64,000 nt of DNA from Planctomycetota bacterium (GTDB lineage: Bacteria; Planctomycetota; Phycisphaerae; Phycisphaerales; Zrk34), in assembly GCA_016125255.1 (NCBI GenBank), contig WGMD01000002.1, forward strand, positions 434,001 to 498,000, written 5' to 3'. The notes beneath the pieces are model-generated. The model saw only the letters and a program-made list of their open reading frames with translations. It ran no database searches and was not told the origin of the DNA. The position numbers were made by a program, and so were the translations under genes. Of the stretch, positions 53,848 through 61,270 are shown in pieces. Position 1 is the first letter of the stretch; every line of letters begins with the position of its first letter.

Positions 53848-55434
53848 ATGGCCAACAAGAACCTGTTCAAGTCGACGATCGGCCGGCTTCTTCCCAAGAC
53901 CAACGCGGTCAACGAAGCGGGCGGGCCGGCGTACCGTTCGGACCCCCGCCACGCCCTGGCGGTCTACGCCGCGACGGGTTGCCTCAACGACACGTTCTAC
54001 GCGTCGGCGGACGTACAGCTTGATCGCGTCATGGCGCTGTGCGCCAAGGTCGAGCCGGAGTTCATCGCTCGCGTGGCGCTGTTCACGCGTGAGCGGAACC
54101 ACATGAAGGATCTGCCGGCACTGCTGGCGGCGGCGCTTTCGGTGCGGTCGCCGGGCCTGCTGGCGGAGATCTTCGATCGCGTGATCGACTCGCCGAAGAT
54201 GCTTCGCAACTTCGTGCAGATCATCCGCAGCGGCGTGGTCGGGCGCAAGTCGCTCGGCTCGCTGCCCAAGCGCCTGATCGTGCAGTGGCTCGACGCGCGA
54301 ACGGACGAGCAACTGTTCGTCGGCTCGATCGACAACGATCCGTCGATGGCGGACGTCTTGAAGATGGTCCATCCCAAGCCCAAGTCCACGGCGCGCGAAG
54401 CGCTCTACGGCTACCTGCTCGGCCGCGAGTACAACACCGATGCCCTTCCGGAAATTGTCCGCCGTTACGAGGCGTACAAGCGGGCCGACGATCGCCGCGA
54501 GCTCGACACGCCCGACGTCCCGTTCCAGATGCTCACCGCGCTGGGGCTCGACACTTGGGAGTGGAAGGGCATCGCGCGACTGGCGCCGTGGCAGATGACG
54601 CGAATGAACCTCAACACGTTCGCTCGGCATGGCGTGTTTGAGGACGGCGAACTCGTCCGCATCGTGTCGGATCGGCTGCGCGACCCGCAGCTCATCGCCC
54701 GGTCGCGCGTCCTGCCGTACCAGTTGATGATCGCGTTCAACATGACGCAGGGTTTGCTGCCGTGGGACATCAGCGCGGCGCTGCAGGATGCGATGGAGAT
54801 CGCCGTCGCCAACGTGCCGTGTGTGGACGGTCGGGTCTTCGTCTTCCCGGACGTTTCCGGGTCGATGCAGTCGCCGATTACGGGTCATCGACACGGGTCG
54901 ACCAGCGCGGTGCGCTGCGTGGACATCGCGGCGCTGGTGGCGGCGGCGATGCTGCGGACGAATCCGGCGGCGATGGTCGTGCCGTTCGAGGCGAAGGCGA
55001 TTGCGCCCGAAGACGTCGGGCTCAACCCGCGCGATTCGATCATGACCAACGCCCGGAAGCTCACGTCGCTGCCGTGCGGCGGAACGAACTGCTCGGCTCC
55101 GCTCGCCCTGCTCAATGCCCGCAAGGCCCGCGGCGATCTGGTCATCTACGTCTCGGACAACGAGTCGTGGATGGACAGCCCGCACTACGGGCACTGGGGC
55201 GGGTCGGCGACGGCGACGATGCACGAGTGGAGCATCTTCAAGCAGCGTAATCCGCAGGCGAAGATGATCTGCATCGACATTCAGCCGTACACGACCACGC
55301 AGGCCCAGGAGCGCGACGACATCTTCAACGTCGCCGGCTTCAGCGATCAGGTCTTCGACCTCATCGCGGCCGTGTCGAGCGGCGACGCTTCGACTGGCTA
55401 CTGGGTCAATCAGATCGAGGCGGTCTCGATCTGA
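53848..55434 (+). CDS. rsr: Ro60-like TROVE domain protein (Rsr)
   Basis: This 528-aa RNA-binding ring protein has a TROVE HEAT-repeat ring (residues about 15-340; YRSDPRHALAVYAATGCLNDTFY at the start) and a vWA domain with MIDAS motif DVSGSMQ (about 345-349) and later TNCSAPLALL. Bacterial Ro60 proteins bind Y RNAs and, in some species, tether PNPase for structured-RNA decay. The start at 53848 is set by AAGGAG 8 bases upstream; the frame extends to 53815. It is the first gene after the sigma-54 promoter and is followed by five Y RNA-like structures. Confidence 0.95.
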   Translation: MANKNLFKSTIGRLLPKTNAVNEAGGPAYRSDPRHALAVYAATGCLNDTFYASADVQLDRVMALCAKVEPEFIARVALFTRERNHMKDLPALLAAALSVRSPGLLAEIFDRVIDSPKMLRNFVQIIRSGVVGRKSLGSLPKRLIVQWLDARTDEQLFVGSIDNDPSMADVLKMVHPKPKSTAREALYGYLLGREYNTDALPEIVRRYEAYKRADDRRELDTPDVPFQMLTALGLDTWEWKGIARLAPWQMTRMNLNTFARHGVFEDGELVRIVSDRLRDPQLIARSRVLPYQLMIAFNMTQGLLPWDISAALQDAMEIAVANVPCVDGRVFVFPDVSGSMQSPITGHRHGSTSAVRCVDIAALVAAAMLRTNPAAMVVPFEAKAIAPEDVGLNPRDSIMTNARKLTSLPCGGTNCSAPLALLNARKARGDLVIYVSDNESWMDSPHYGHWGGSATATMHEWSIFKQRNPQAKMICIDIQPYTTTQAQERDDIFNVAGFSDQVFDLIAAVSSGDASTGYWVNQIEAVSI

Positions 55435-55490
55435 TGCACGCAACGTCTGAACAACTTCGCGGACGACGCCTGACCGCGCCGTCCGCACTT

Positions 55491-55558
55491 GGAGCCGAAT
55501 GCGGCGCTGACTACATGATCGACCTCATACATGTCACCGCCATCCCCTTGTCGGCTCC
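55491..55558 (+). ncRNA. Y RNA-like unit 0 (minimal, no tRNA-like part)
   Basis: The ends pair as GGAGCCGA / TCGGCTCC. Directly inside lie ATGC on the 5' side and CTTG on the 3' side, the signature shared by all five units, then a second helix GGCGCTGAC / GTCACCGCC with one mismatch. The top is a short loop containing CTACATG, with no T-arm or D-arm. TTTG follows. It begins 56 bases after the Ro60 stop. Confidence 0.7.
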
Positions 55559-55566
55559 TTTGAAAA

Positions 55567-55704
55567 CGATCGGCGAATGCCGACGCGACTCCATGGGAGA
55601 GCGCCCCGCAAGGGGAGGTCCCGGGTTCGAGACCCGGCGGCGTGCTCGCAAGAGCGCGACCGTAGCTCAGTCAACAATGTCGCGACATCACTCGTCGCTG
55701 ATCG
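55567..55704 (+). ncRNA. Y RNA-like unit 1 (T-arm, long loop-capped acceptor stem, extra variable-like arm)
   Basis: The ends pair as CGATCGGCGA / TCGCTGATCG (one G-U). Inside are ATGCCGAC and CACTCG, then GCGAC/GTCGC. The head has CCCC-GCAA-GGGG in the place of a variable arm, a T-arm (CCGGG, loop TTCGAGA, CCCGG), and an acceptor-like stem CGGCGTGCTC / GAGCGCGACCG capped by GCAA. A TAGCTCAG D-arm start follows without its usual partner; its GCTC can instead pair with an upstream GAGC. Confidence 0.75.
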
Positions 55705-55713
55705 ACAGCAGGC

Positions 55714-55807
55714 GCGGCCGGGGAATGCCGGCGAGAGTACATGGTCAAATGGTGGTTCGAATCCACCCGCGAAAGCGGAACTCTCGCTCACAATTGTCCC
55801 CGGCCGC
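55714..55807 (+). ncRNA. Y RNA-like unit 2 (T-arm plus GNRA hairpin)
   Basis: An 11-bp outer stem GCGGCCGGGGA / TCCCCGGCCGC is perfect. Inside are ATGCCG and CAATTG, then a perfect helix GCGAGAGT / ACTCTCGC. The head keeps a T-arm (GGTGG, TTCGAAT, CCACC), but the acceptor and D-arm are reduced to CCGC-GAAA-GCGG. It starts 9 bases after unit 1. Confidence 0.8.
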
Positions 55808-55815
55808 ACGGAACT

Positions 55816-55949
55816 GTGTGACGAATGCAGATGAAACTACATGATCACACCATCCAGGTTGCGGGTTCGAATCCCGTCGGTCCCATTCAAGGGGCCGTAG
55901 CTCAACGGTAGAGCAGGCGTTTCATCGACTCTTGTCGTCACACCTTTTT
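55816..55949 (+). ncRNA. Y RNA-like unit 3 (YrlA-type, loop-capped permuted tRNA mimic)
   Basis: The outer stem GTGTGACGA / TCGTCACAC is perfect, followed by the ATGC / CTTG signature and a perfect helix GATGAAAC / GTTTCATC. The head is a tRNA in reversed half order: T-arm (GCGGG, TTCGAAT, CCCGT), acceptor 3' strand CGGTCCC, a short ATTCAA loop in place of free ends, acceptor 5' strand GGGGCCG (7 pairs), TA, and a D-arm GCTC-AACGGTA-GAGC. A T-run follows. This is the layout described for YrlA RNAs, which mimic tRNA but lack a free CCA end. Confidence 0.88.
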
Positions 55950-55987
55950 CGCTCAATCCGCCGACGCACCGGGCGCCGGCGTCACAC

Positions 55988-56110
55988 GACGGCGAATGCC
56001 GCAGGAACTACATGGATCCGTGGACGCGGGTTCGATTCCCGCCCGAGCCCAATAGGCCGGTAGCTCAGTGGCAGAGCATCGGAATGTTTCGGTAATCCCT
56101 TGTCGCCGTC
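55988..56110 (+). ncRNA. Y RNA-like unit 4 (YrlA-type tRNA mimic)
   Basis: The outer stem GACGGCGA / TCGCCGTC is perfect, with ATGCCG and CCCTTG inside. The head has a T-arm (GCGGG, TTCGATT, CCCGC), acceptor strands CCGAGCC and GGCCGG (six pairs with a bulged A) joined by a short loop, then TA and a D-arm GCTC-AGTGGCA-GAGC. TGATTTTC follows, 38 bases before the rtcB start, so this unit could also attenuate transcription into rtcB. A 44-base gap with a GC-rich hairpin separates it from unit 3. Confidence 0.85.
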
Positions 56111-56148
56111 TGATTTTCACTTTCCTTTTGATCGGGTAGAACAGCACC

Positions 56149-57645
56149 ATGAGCACTCAGCCGACGCATCATCAACTCGTGCCGACCGGTGAAGCGACCG
56201 CCCTGCTGCCCGTCGCCGGCGGCAAGCACAAGCCCATCCCCGTCATCGGCACCGAGGCGATCCGCCGCACGTTCGACGACCTTTGCCTTCAGCAGGCGGT
56301 CAACTCGAGCCGCGCCCCCGGCGTCGATGCGTTCGTGCTCAACCCCGATGCGCACTGCGGCTACGGCGCGCCGGTCGGGTGCACCATGGCGTCCGCATCG
56401 CACATCTACCCCGGCCCCGTCGGCGTCGACATCAAGTGCTCCATGTCGCTGCTTCAGCTTGATGCGCCTGCCGATGCGATCAACGATCGACGCACCCGCC
56501 GCGCTCTGATCGACGCGATCTGCGAGCGCGTGCCAACCGGCGCCGGCAAGGGGCAGCGTCATGCGACCAAGTCCCGCCGCGTCAGCTCCGAGCTCGGCCG
56601 CATCGTCGCCGTCGAGGGCGCTTCGCCGCTCGTGTGCGACGAGCTGGGCATTCCCGCCGACTGGCCTCAGCGCTGCGAAGACGCAGCCCATGTCGGCCAC
56701 GATGACACCACCGATGCGCTTGCCAATCGACTCGATCAAATGATCTCGACCGGCCGCTTCCCGAACTTCGCCGACAAGATGCGTCAGCTCGGCTCCTACG
56801 GCGGGGGCAATCACTTCGGCGAATGCGAAATCGTGCATGTCGAACCCGGCGAGCGTCACGTCGCCGAAGTGTTCGGCCTGCGCGACGGGCATGTGGCGTT
56901 CCTCTCGCACTGCGGTTCGCGCGGCTTCGGGCACAATCTGGCGATGGGCCAGTTCCGCTCGCTGCAGGAGAAGTTCGAGATGTGGGCGACGCCGTTCCCC
57001 GGTTCGGACCGCGAGCTGGTCTACGCGCCGCTCGGGACGGACGAAGCGGATGCGTACCTGGACGACATGGCCATGGGCGCGAACTTCGCCACCGTCAATC
57101 ACATGCTCATCAACGCCCTCGTGCTCGAAGCGTTCCAGGAAGTCCTTCCGGGTGTCACCGGCCGCCTCGTGTATTTCATCAGCCACAATATCGCCCGTAA
57201 GGAGGTCGTCGATAATCGCGTCATGTGGGTCATGCGTAAGGGCGCGACGCGCGCCTTCCCCGCCGCTCACCACGCCCTCGCCGGCACGCCCTTCGCCCAG
57301 ACCGGCCACCCGATCCTCCTGCCGGGCAACCCGCAGGCCGGTTCCGCCGTCATGGTCGCCGACCCCGGCGCCGCCGCGTCGCTCTACTCCGTCAACCACG
57401 GCGCCGGCCGCGTCCTCGGCCGCCGCAACGCCAAGCGCGTCCTCAACCAGCAGGCCGTCGATCAATCCTTCACCGACCACGACATCCTCACCAACTGCCG
57501 CCAATACCCCCTCGACGAAGCCCCCGATGCCTACAAGGATTTCAACGAGGTCCTGCGCAGCGTCAAAACCGCCGGCCTCGCCACCGAAGTCGCCCGCCTC
57601 AAAGCCCGCTTCGTCATCAAAGACGCCGACAAGGCGGATGATTGA
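56149..57645 (+). CDS. rtcB: RNA-splicing ligase RtcB
   Basis: This 498-aa GTP- and Mn-dependent ligase joins 2',3'-cyclic phosphate or 3'-phosphate RNA ends to 5'-OH ends, healing broken tRNAs. Metal and GTP-site blocks are NPDAHCGYGAPVG, YPGPVGVDIKCSMSL, YGGGNHFGECE, LSHCGSRGFGHNLA, ISHNIARKE and VNHGAGRVLGRR (guanylylated His in NHGAGR). It follows the Y RNA-like array with only a weak Shine-Dalgarno. Its stop overlaps the next start as TGATG. Confidence 0.95.
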   Translation: MSTQPTHHQLVPTGEATALLPVAGGKHKPIPVIGTEAIRRTFDDLCLQQAVNSSRAPGVDAFVLNPDAHCGYGAPVGCTMASASHIYPGPVGVDIKCSMSLLQLDAPADAINDRRTRRALIDAICERVPTGAGKGQRHATKSRRVSSELGRIVAVEGASPLVCDELGIPADWPQRCEDAAHVGHDDTTDALANRLDQMISTGRFPNFADKMRQLGSYGGGNHFGECEIVHVEPGERHVAEVFGLRDGHVAFLSHCGSRGFGHNLAMGQFRSLQEKFEMWATPFPGSDRELVYAPLGTDEADAYLDDMAMGANFATVNHMLINALVLEAFQEVLPGVTGRLVYFISHNIARKEVVDNRVMWVMRKGATRAFPAAHHALAGTPFAQTGHPILLPGNPQAGSAVMVADPGAAASLYSVNHGAGRVLGRRNAKRVLNQQAVDQSFTDHDILTNCRQYPLDEAPDAYKDFNEVLRSVKTAGLATEVARLKARFVIKDADKADD

Positions 57646-58637
57646 TGGGACCACATATGAAAGCATATCCATTTGTCGTTGCTGATACTCCATATTGCGT
57701 TTGGGAGTGGGATCTCGATGATCGCAATCGTCAATATCTTGACCGTGTGGATGTCGATTACTTCAGATATGTCGCTCAGGCACATGGAGAGTTACTCGGA
57801 GGGGAACACGATCGCCGGGCAGCAATATCGATTCGTGCCGCATATTTTCATGGCTTAGAAACACTTTTCGCTCTCCTCTGCGCAACAATACAGGCCCCGC
57901 GATGCATTCCTGCGTGGTTACAAAAGTATCAGAACTCGGAGTTGCGCGATTGCGTCGAACGTATTCACTCACGCGGTGTCCCACTTCATAACCGCCTTGG
58001 CCTGCCGGAAACTACTTGGGTGTCAATTGCATCCAAGGTAATTGCTGCGAAGTACGATAATCCCGTCCGCACCGCTGAGACCAAAAGCGAATTTGGTTCA
58101 CTTTGGGAGCGGTTCGCTCATGATTTTCTCGATCCGATTCAAATTGCTGAGTACAACAGCATCAAGCATGGATTTCGAGTTGGTTCAGGAGGTTTCGCAA
58201 TTGCAGTCGGAATCGAAGAGAATCCCGGTATTGCATGTTCACAGGACAAAATGCAGTTAATCGGAGGTAGCAGCTACGGCACTTCTTTTTATCAAGCGGA
58301 ACCACCCAGCGGGTCAACGCTTCCGAAGCGTGACCCAAATTTCAGGATTAAATCGCATGGATTAAACTGGCATCCGCTTTCGCTTGCTGCGCGCCTAGAT
58401 CTCATCGGCATGTCCATCAAGAATGTGATTGCGTTTCTCAAGATAATTAACGGTACCGCACCCGAGCGCGTCGAATTCGTACGCCCGATTGATACAACGT
58501 CGTTCGTCCAGCCTTGGGACCATTCAGTCGGTGTAACGAGTTGTACTATGGACACGGTGGTCGGCATCAATGACATTCGCCCGATGACCGGACCAGAGAT
58601 CATGACGTCATATGGGACGACACATGCTGACGATTGA
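57645..58637 (+). CDS. Uncharacterised protein between rtcB and rtcA
   Basis: This 330-aa protein is not recognised. It has no signal peptide or membrane helix and contains aromatic-rich helical stretches (AAYFHGLETLFALLCATI; LWERFAHDFLDPIQIAEYNS). Its GC content and codon choice are clearly lower in G+C than the flanking rtc genes, which suggests later acquisition. The first bases (ATGGGACCACATATG) resemble the rtcA start (ATGGGACGACACATG), as if it had inserted at, and partly duplicated, the rtcA start. It overlaps rtcB and rtcA, so it is expressed with them. Confidence 0.75.
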   Translation: MGPHMKAYPFVVADTPYCVWEWDLDDRNRQYLDRVDVDYFRYVAQAHGELLGGEHDRRAAISIRAAYFHGLETLFALLCATIQAPRCIPAWLQKYQNSELRDCVERIHSRGVPLHNRLGLPETTWVSIASKVIAAKYDNPVRTAETKSEFGSLWERFAHDFLDPIQIAEYNSIKHGFRVGSGGFAIAVGIEENPGIACSQDKMQLIGGSSYGTSFYQAEPPSGSTLPKRDPNFRIKSHGLNWHPLSLAARLDLIGMSIKNVIAFLKIINGTAPERVEFVRPIDTTSFVQPWDHSVGVTSCTMDTVVGINDIRPMTGPEIMTSYGTTHADD

Positions 58638-59661
58638 CGGTTCCATTGGTGAAGGCGGGGGTCAGGTGTTGCGTTCGGCGGTGGGGATGGCTGCGGCACT
58701 GGGGGTGGGGGTGCGCGTGGAGAAGATTCGTGCGGGGCGGGGGAAGCCGGGGCTGATGCGGCAGCATTTGACGGCGGTGCGGGCGGCGGCGCGGGTGTGC
58801 GGGGCGCAGGTGACGGGCGACGAAGTGGGATCGACGGCGATTTCGTTTATGCCGGGCGCGGTGACGGCGGGACGGTACGAGTTCGCGGTCGGCACGGCGG
58901 GCAGCGCGACGCTGGTGCTTCAGACGGTGCTGCCGGCGCTTTTGACGGCGGAGGGGGTCAGCGAACTGACGCTCGAAGGCGGAACGCACAATCCGATGGC
59001 GCCGACGTTCGATTTTCTGGCGAAGGTGTTCGTGCCGGCCATCGAGCAAATGGGGCCGCGGGTTGAGGTGAATTTGGAGCGGCACGGATTCTACCCGGCG
59101 GGGGGCGGACGGATGACGGTCCGGATCACGCCCAGCGCGCAGCTGAAGCCCATCGAAATGCTGGAGCGCGGCCCGGTGACGAATCGCATGGCGCGGGTGC
59201 TTGTCGCCAATCTGCCGGGGCACATCGCCAACCGGGAGCTGAAGGTCGTGGGCCGGCTGACGGGATGGGACGAAACCTGCATGCGATACGAATTCGTCAA
59301 GGACTCGCACGGGCCGGGCAATGTGCTGATCCTCGAATTGGAATGCGGCCAGGTCACGGAAATGTTCACGGGGTTCGGCATGGAAGGCGTACCGGCAGAG
59401 TCCGTCGCGGAAAGCACGGTGAGGGAAATGCGCCGCTACATGGCTTCCCAAGCGCCGGTTGGAAGACACCTGGCGGACCAGCTTTTATTGCCCATGGTTC
59501 TGGCGGCCCACACCGGAGGGATCAGCCGCTTCCGCAGCGGTCCGCTCAGTCGGCACGCACTGACGCAGATCGATCTGCTCCGCGCCTTCACGAACGCCAA
59601 GATCGATATAACGCACCTGTCCGATCAGAGCGATCAGGTAACCGTATCCGACCATCGCTAA
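58612..59661 (+). CDS. rtcA: RNA 3'-terminal phosphate cyclase
   Basis: This 349-aa RtcA converts RNA 3'-phosphate ends to 2',3'-cyclic phosphate with ATP, working with RtcB in end healing. Family blocks are DGSIGEGGGQVLRSAVGMAAALG, GRGKPGLMRQHLTAVRAA, VELNLERHGFYPAGGG-like (reading VEVNLERHGFYP) and HLADQLLLPMVLA, with the nucleotidyl-acceptor His near the end (SRHALTQ region or HLADQ). A second ATG at 58624 fits homologues slightly better. It overlaps the upstream unknown gene by 26 bases. Confidence 0.94.
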   Translation: MGRHMLTIDGSIGEGGGQVLRSAVGMAAALGVGVRVEKIRAGRGKPGLMRQHLTAVRAAARVCGAQVTGDEVGSTAISFMPGAVTAGRYEFAVGTAGSATLVLQTVLPALLTAEGVSELTLEGGTHNPMAPTFDFLAKVFVPAIEQMGPRVEVNLERHGFYPAGGGRMTVRITPSAQLKPIEMLERGPVTNRMARVLVANLPGHIANRELKVVGRLTGWDETCMRYEFVKDSHGPGNVLILELECGQVTEMFTGFGMEGVPAESVAESTVREMRRYMASQAPVGRHLADQLLLPMVLAAHTGGISRFRSGPLSRHALTQIDLLRAFTNAKIDITHLSDQSDQVTVSDHR

Positions 59662-59886
59662 AGGCCTCGTGCTGGTCGCCTGTCAATATCGCGGCCTGAA
59701 AGCTTAACCGGCTGAAATGATTAGTAGCTCCACCGATACATGCCACCGGAAGAACACTCGCTGCAAATGCACTTTCGACGGTTTTTTATCCGAGAGGACG
59801 CAACGGAACCCCACACGCTATCCATCTGCTCCCACCTGGAGGCGACAGGCTCGCCGCACAGCACTTCTGTACCAGTGGATGAAGCA

Positions 59887-60321
59887 TCAGCTCATTAACA
59901 ATCGCCAGGCCTTGATGTACTTCGTCAGTCGTTTGGCATCACGCTCAGTGACTTCCGGCAGCCGGCGAACATCCATGTTGTCTTGTAGATCAGCCAACTT
60001 CACCGCGCGGGCGATGGGATTCGATTTCAATCGCTCGATGTATTGCTCGTAGGGTGTACCGTCGTGCGTGAGTAGACGCAATGCGTCAAGCACCGCCGGC
60101 GGGATCCCCGCGGCGGCCAAGTCATCGAACGAAACATCGGTATCCTCGACCACATCGTGGAGCACGCCGGCAATTCGTGCGTTGTCGTCCTGCTGGGCGA
60201 GCATGACACGCAAGGGATGGAGTATATATGGTGATCCGGCTTTGTCGACGGCGCCGGCGTGGGCTTTGACTGCGATGCCGATGGCATCAGAAACAAACGC
60301 GGTTTGAGAGAAGCCGTTCAT
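59887..60321 (-). CDS. HD-domain phosphohydrolase (small SpoT/MESH1-like)
   Basis: This 144-aa HD hydrolase has the metal motif spread as AHAGAVDKAGSPYILHPLRV, LHDVVEDTDV and VKLADLQDN. This is the pattern of the hydrolase half of RelA/SpoT proteins and of stand-alone (p)ppGpp or nucleotide phosphohydrolases. No synthetase domain is present. Its start overlaps the stop of the preceding gene (ATGA), so the two form a small operon. The role (alarmone or nucleotide hydrolysis) is by family only. Confidence 0.85.
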   Translation of the reverse strand: MNGFSQTAFVSDAIGIAVKAHAGAVDKAGSPYILHPLRVMLAQQDDNARIAGVLHDVVEDTDVSFDDLAAAGIPPAVLDALRLLTHDGTPYEQYIERLKSNPIARAVKLADLQDNMDVRRLPEVTERDAKRLTKYIKAWRLLMS

Positions 60322-60734
60322 GTATATCGTGCCCTATTGAACACTTCACGTTCATACCGCTCGCGACGGAGGATCGCGTGAGCTGCGTCGAGCACGCTTT
60401 CCTGGACATTCGCCAAGTCGGTTGGTTGCGGAAGCGGCAGCGCCGATCGAATCTCTCGCAGAGCCGCAAGCAGTGCCACGTTGCCTTCTCTGTCACCGGA
60501 TGATCGAAGGGCGTGTCGGCGCTCAAACTCGTTGCGATCAATTGTCCGAATTGGTCCGCCCAGCGACTCCGACTCTCGATCAGTGATCAGATGTGATCGG
60601 CGATCAGGGCCGACTAAGTATCTTCCCAAGCCCCTGATGCGGATAAACAGCAACGGCACCAGCGACTCGTACACGACTTCGGTCACAGCATGCAAATCGT
60701 CAATTGTTGGTGGCCCGGCCAAAGGAGTTTCCAC
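60318..60734 (-). CDS. Uncharacterised partner of the HD hydrolase
   Basis: This 138-aa protein starts at a GTG (METPLAGPPTIDDLHAVTEV); the frame is open further upstream, but that part does not look coding. It has no recognisable motif, membrane helix or signal. The C-terminal half is helical (LANVQESVLDAAHAILRRERYEREVF). ATGA overlap with the HD gene implies joint expression, and a two-component toxin-like or regulatory pair is possible but unproven. Confidence 0.6.
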   Translation of the reverse strand: METPLAGPPTIDDLHAVTEVVYESLVPLLFIRIRGLGRYLVGPDRRSHLITDRESESLGGPIRTIDRNEFERRHALRSSGDREGNVALLAALREIRSALPLPQPTDLANVQESVLDAAHAILRRERYEREVFNRARYT

Positions 60735-60840
60735 GCCATAATTATAGCAGAATTGGCGACAAAAACCGAACCAGATGATATGAGATAATCTGACCCATAA
60801 ATGATTCTTGGTTACGAGCTCTTTCCGATAATGAAGCATT

Positions 60841-61176
60841 TCACGAGACAACAAAATAGTCCGGGTCGATTTTAAACTTGCCCGCTTTGCAGTACGGGCA
60901 CTGGCGTCCAACCAAGGCGAATGTAACTATGACTGCCGCTGCACCACACCTTTGACAATTGTCGATCGGCGCTCGCGAATCAATCACGAACTCTGCACCA
61001 CAAGCAAGGCATATATGTGGAAAATCATTGCCGATGCACCGAGCCAATCCTTCATTATCTGGGTGGTATGCGTACTTCTTATGTCCGTTGTCATCGAGGT
61101 AATATGGATTGCCGTCGGACCACGCTTCTATGGTCTTGCCACACCCGCTACAAATTATTCGTATGCCTTCAGCCAT
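60841..61176 (-). CDS. Small zinc-ribbon protein
   Basis: This 111-aa protein has four Cys pairs (CSGC, CLAC, CQRC, CPYC), enough for two zinc ribbons, and HPDNEG between them. No known family. The low GC content matches the surrounding accessory genes. Confidence 0.7.
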   Translation of the reverse strand: MAEGIRIICSGCGKTIEAWSDGNPYYLDDNGHKKYAYHPDNEGLARCIGNDFPHICLACGAEFVIDSRAPIDNCQRCGAAAVIVTFALVGRQCPYCKAGKFKIDPDYFVVS

Positions 61177-61270
61177 CCAACAGTTCCTACCGTGTCACAA
61201 TTTCTCCAAGCTGCTTGATCTTGCGATGGGCGCGACTATGAAGTTCCTATGCCTATTCAAGAAGCATATA

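Noticed and set aside
55856-55885. Second copy of the tRNA-Asp attachment segment
   Set aside because: Similarity to the 42100-42146 remnant is limited to the universal T-arm; the anticodon arm does not match.
55815-56095. Ordinary tRNA genes suggested by T-arm and D-arm sequences
   Set aside because: The 3' half always precedes the 5' half, acceptor strands are joined by a short loop, and no anticodon arm follows the D-arm; they are better explained as Y RNA heads.
59717-60052. 111-aa plus-strand frame after rtcA
   Set aside because: It lies largely opposite the HD hydrolase gene and lacks family features; the 59662-59886 gap shows no other candidate.
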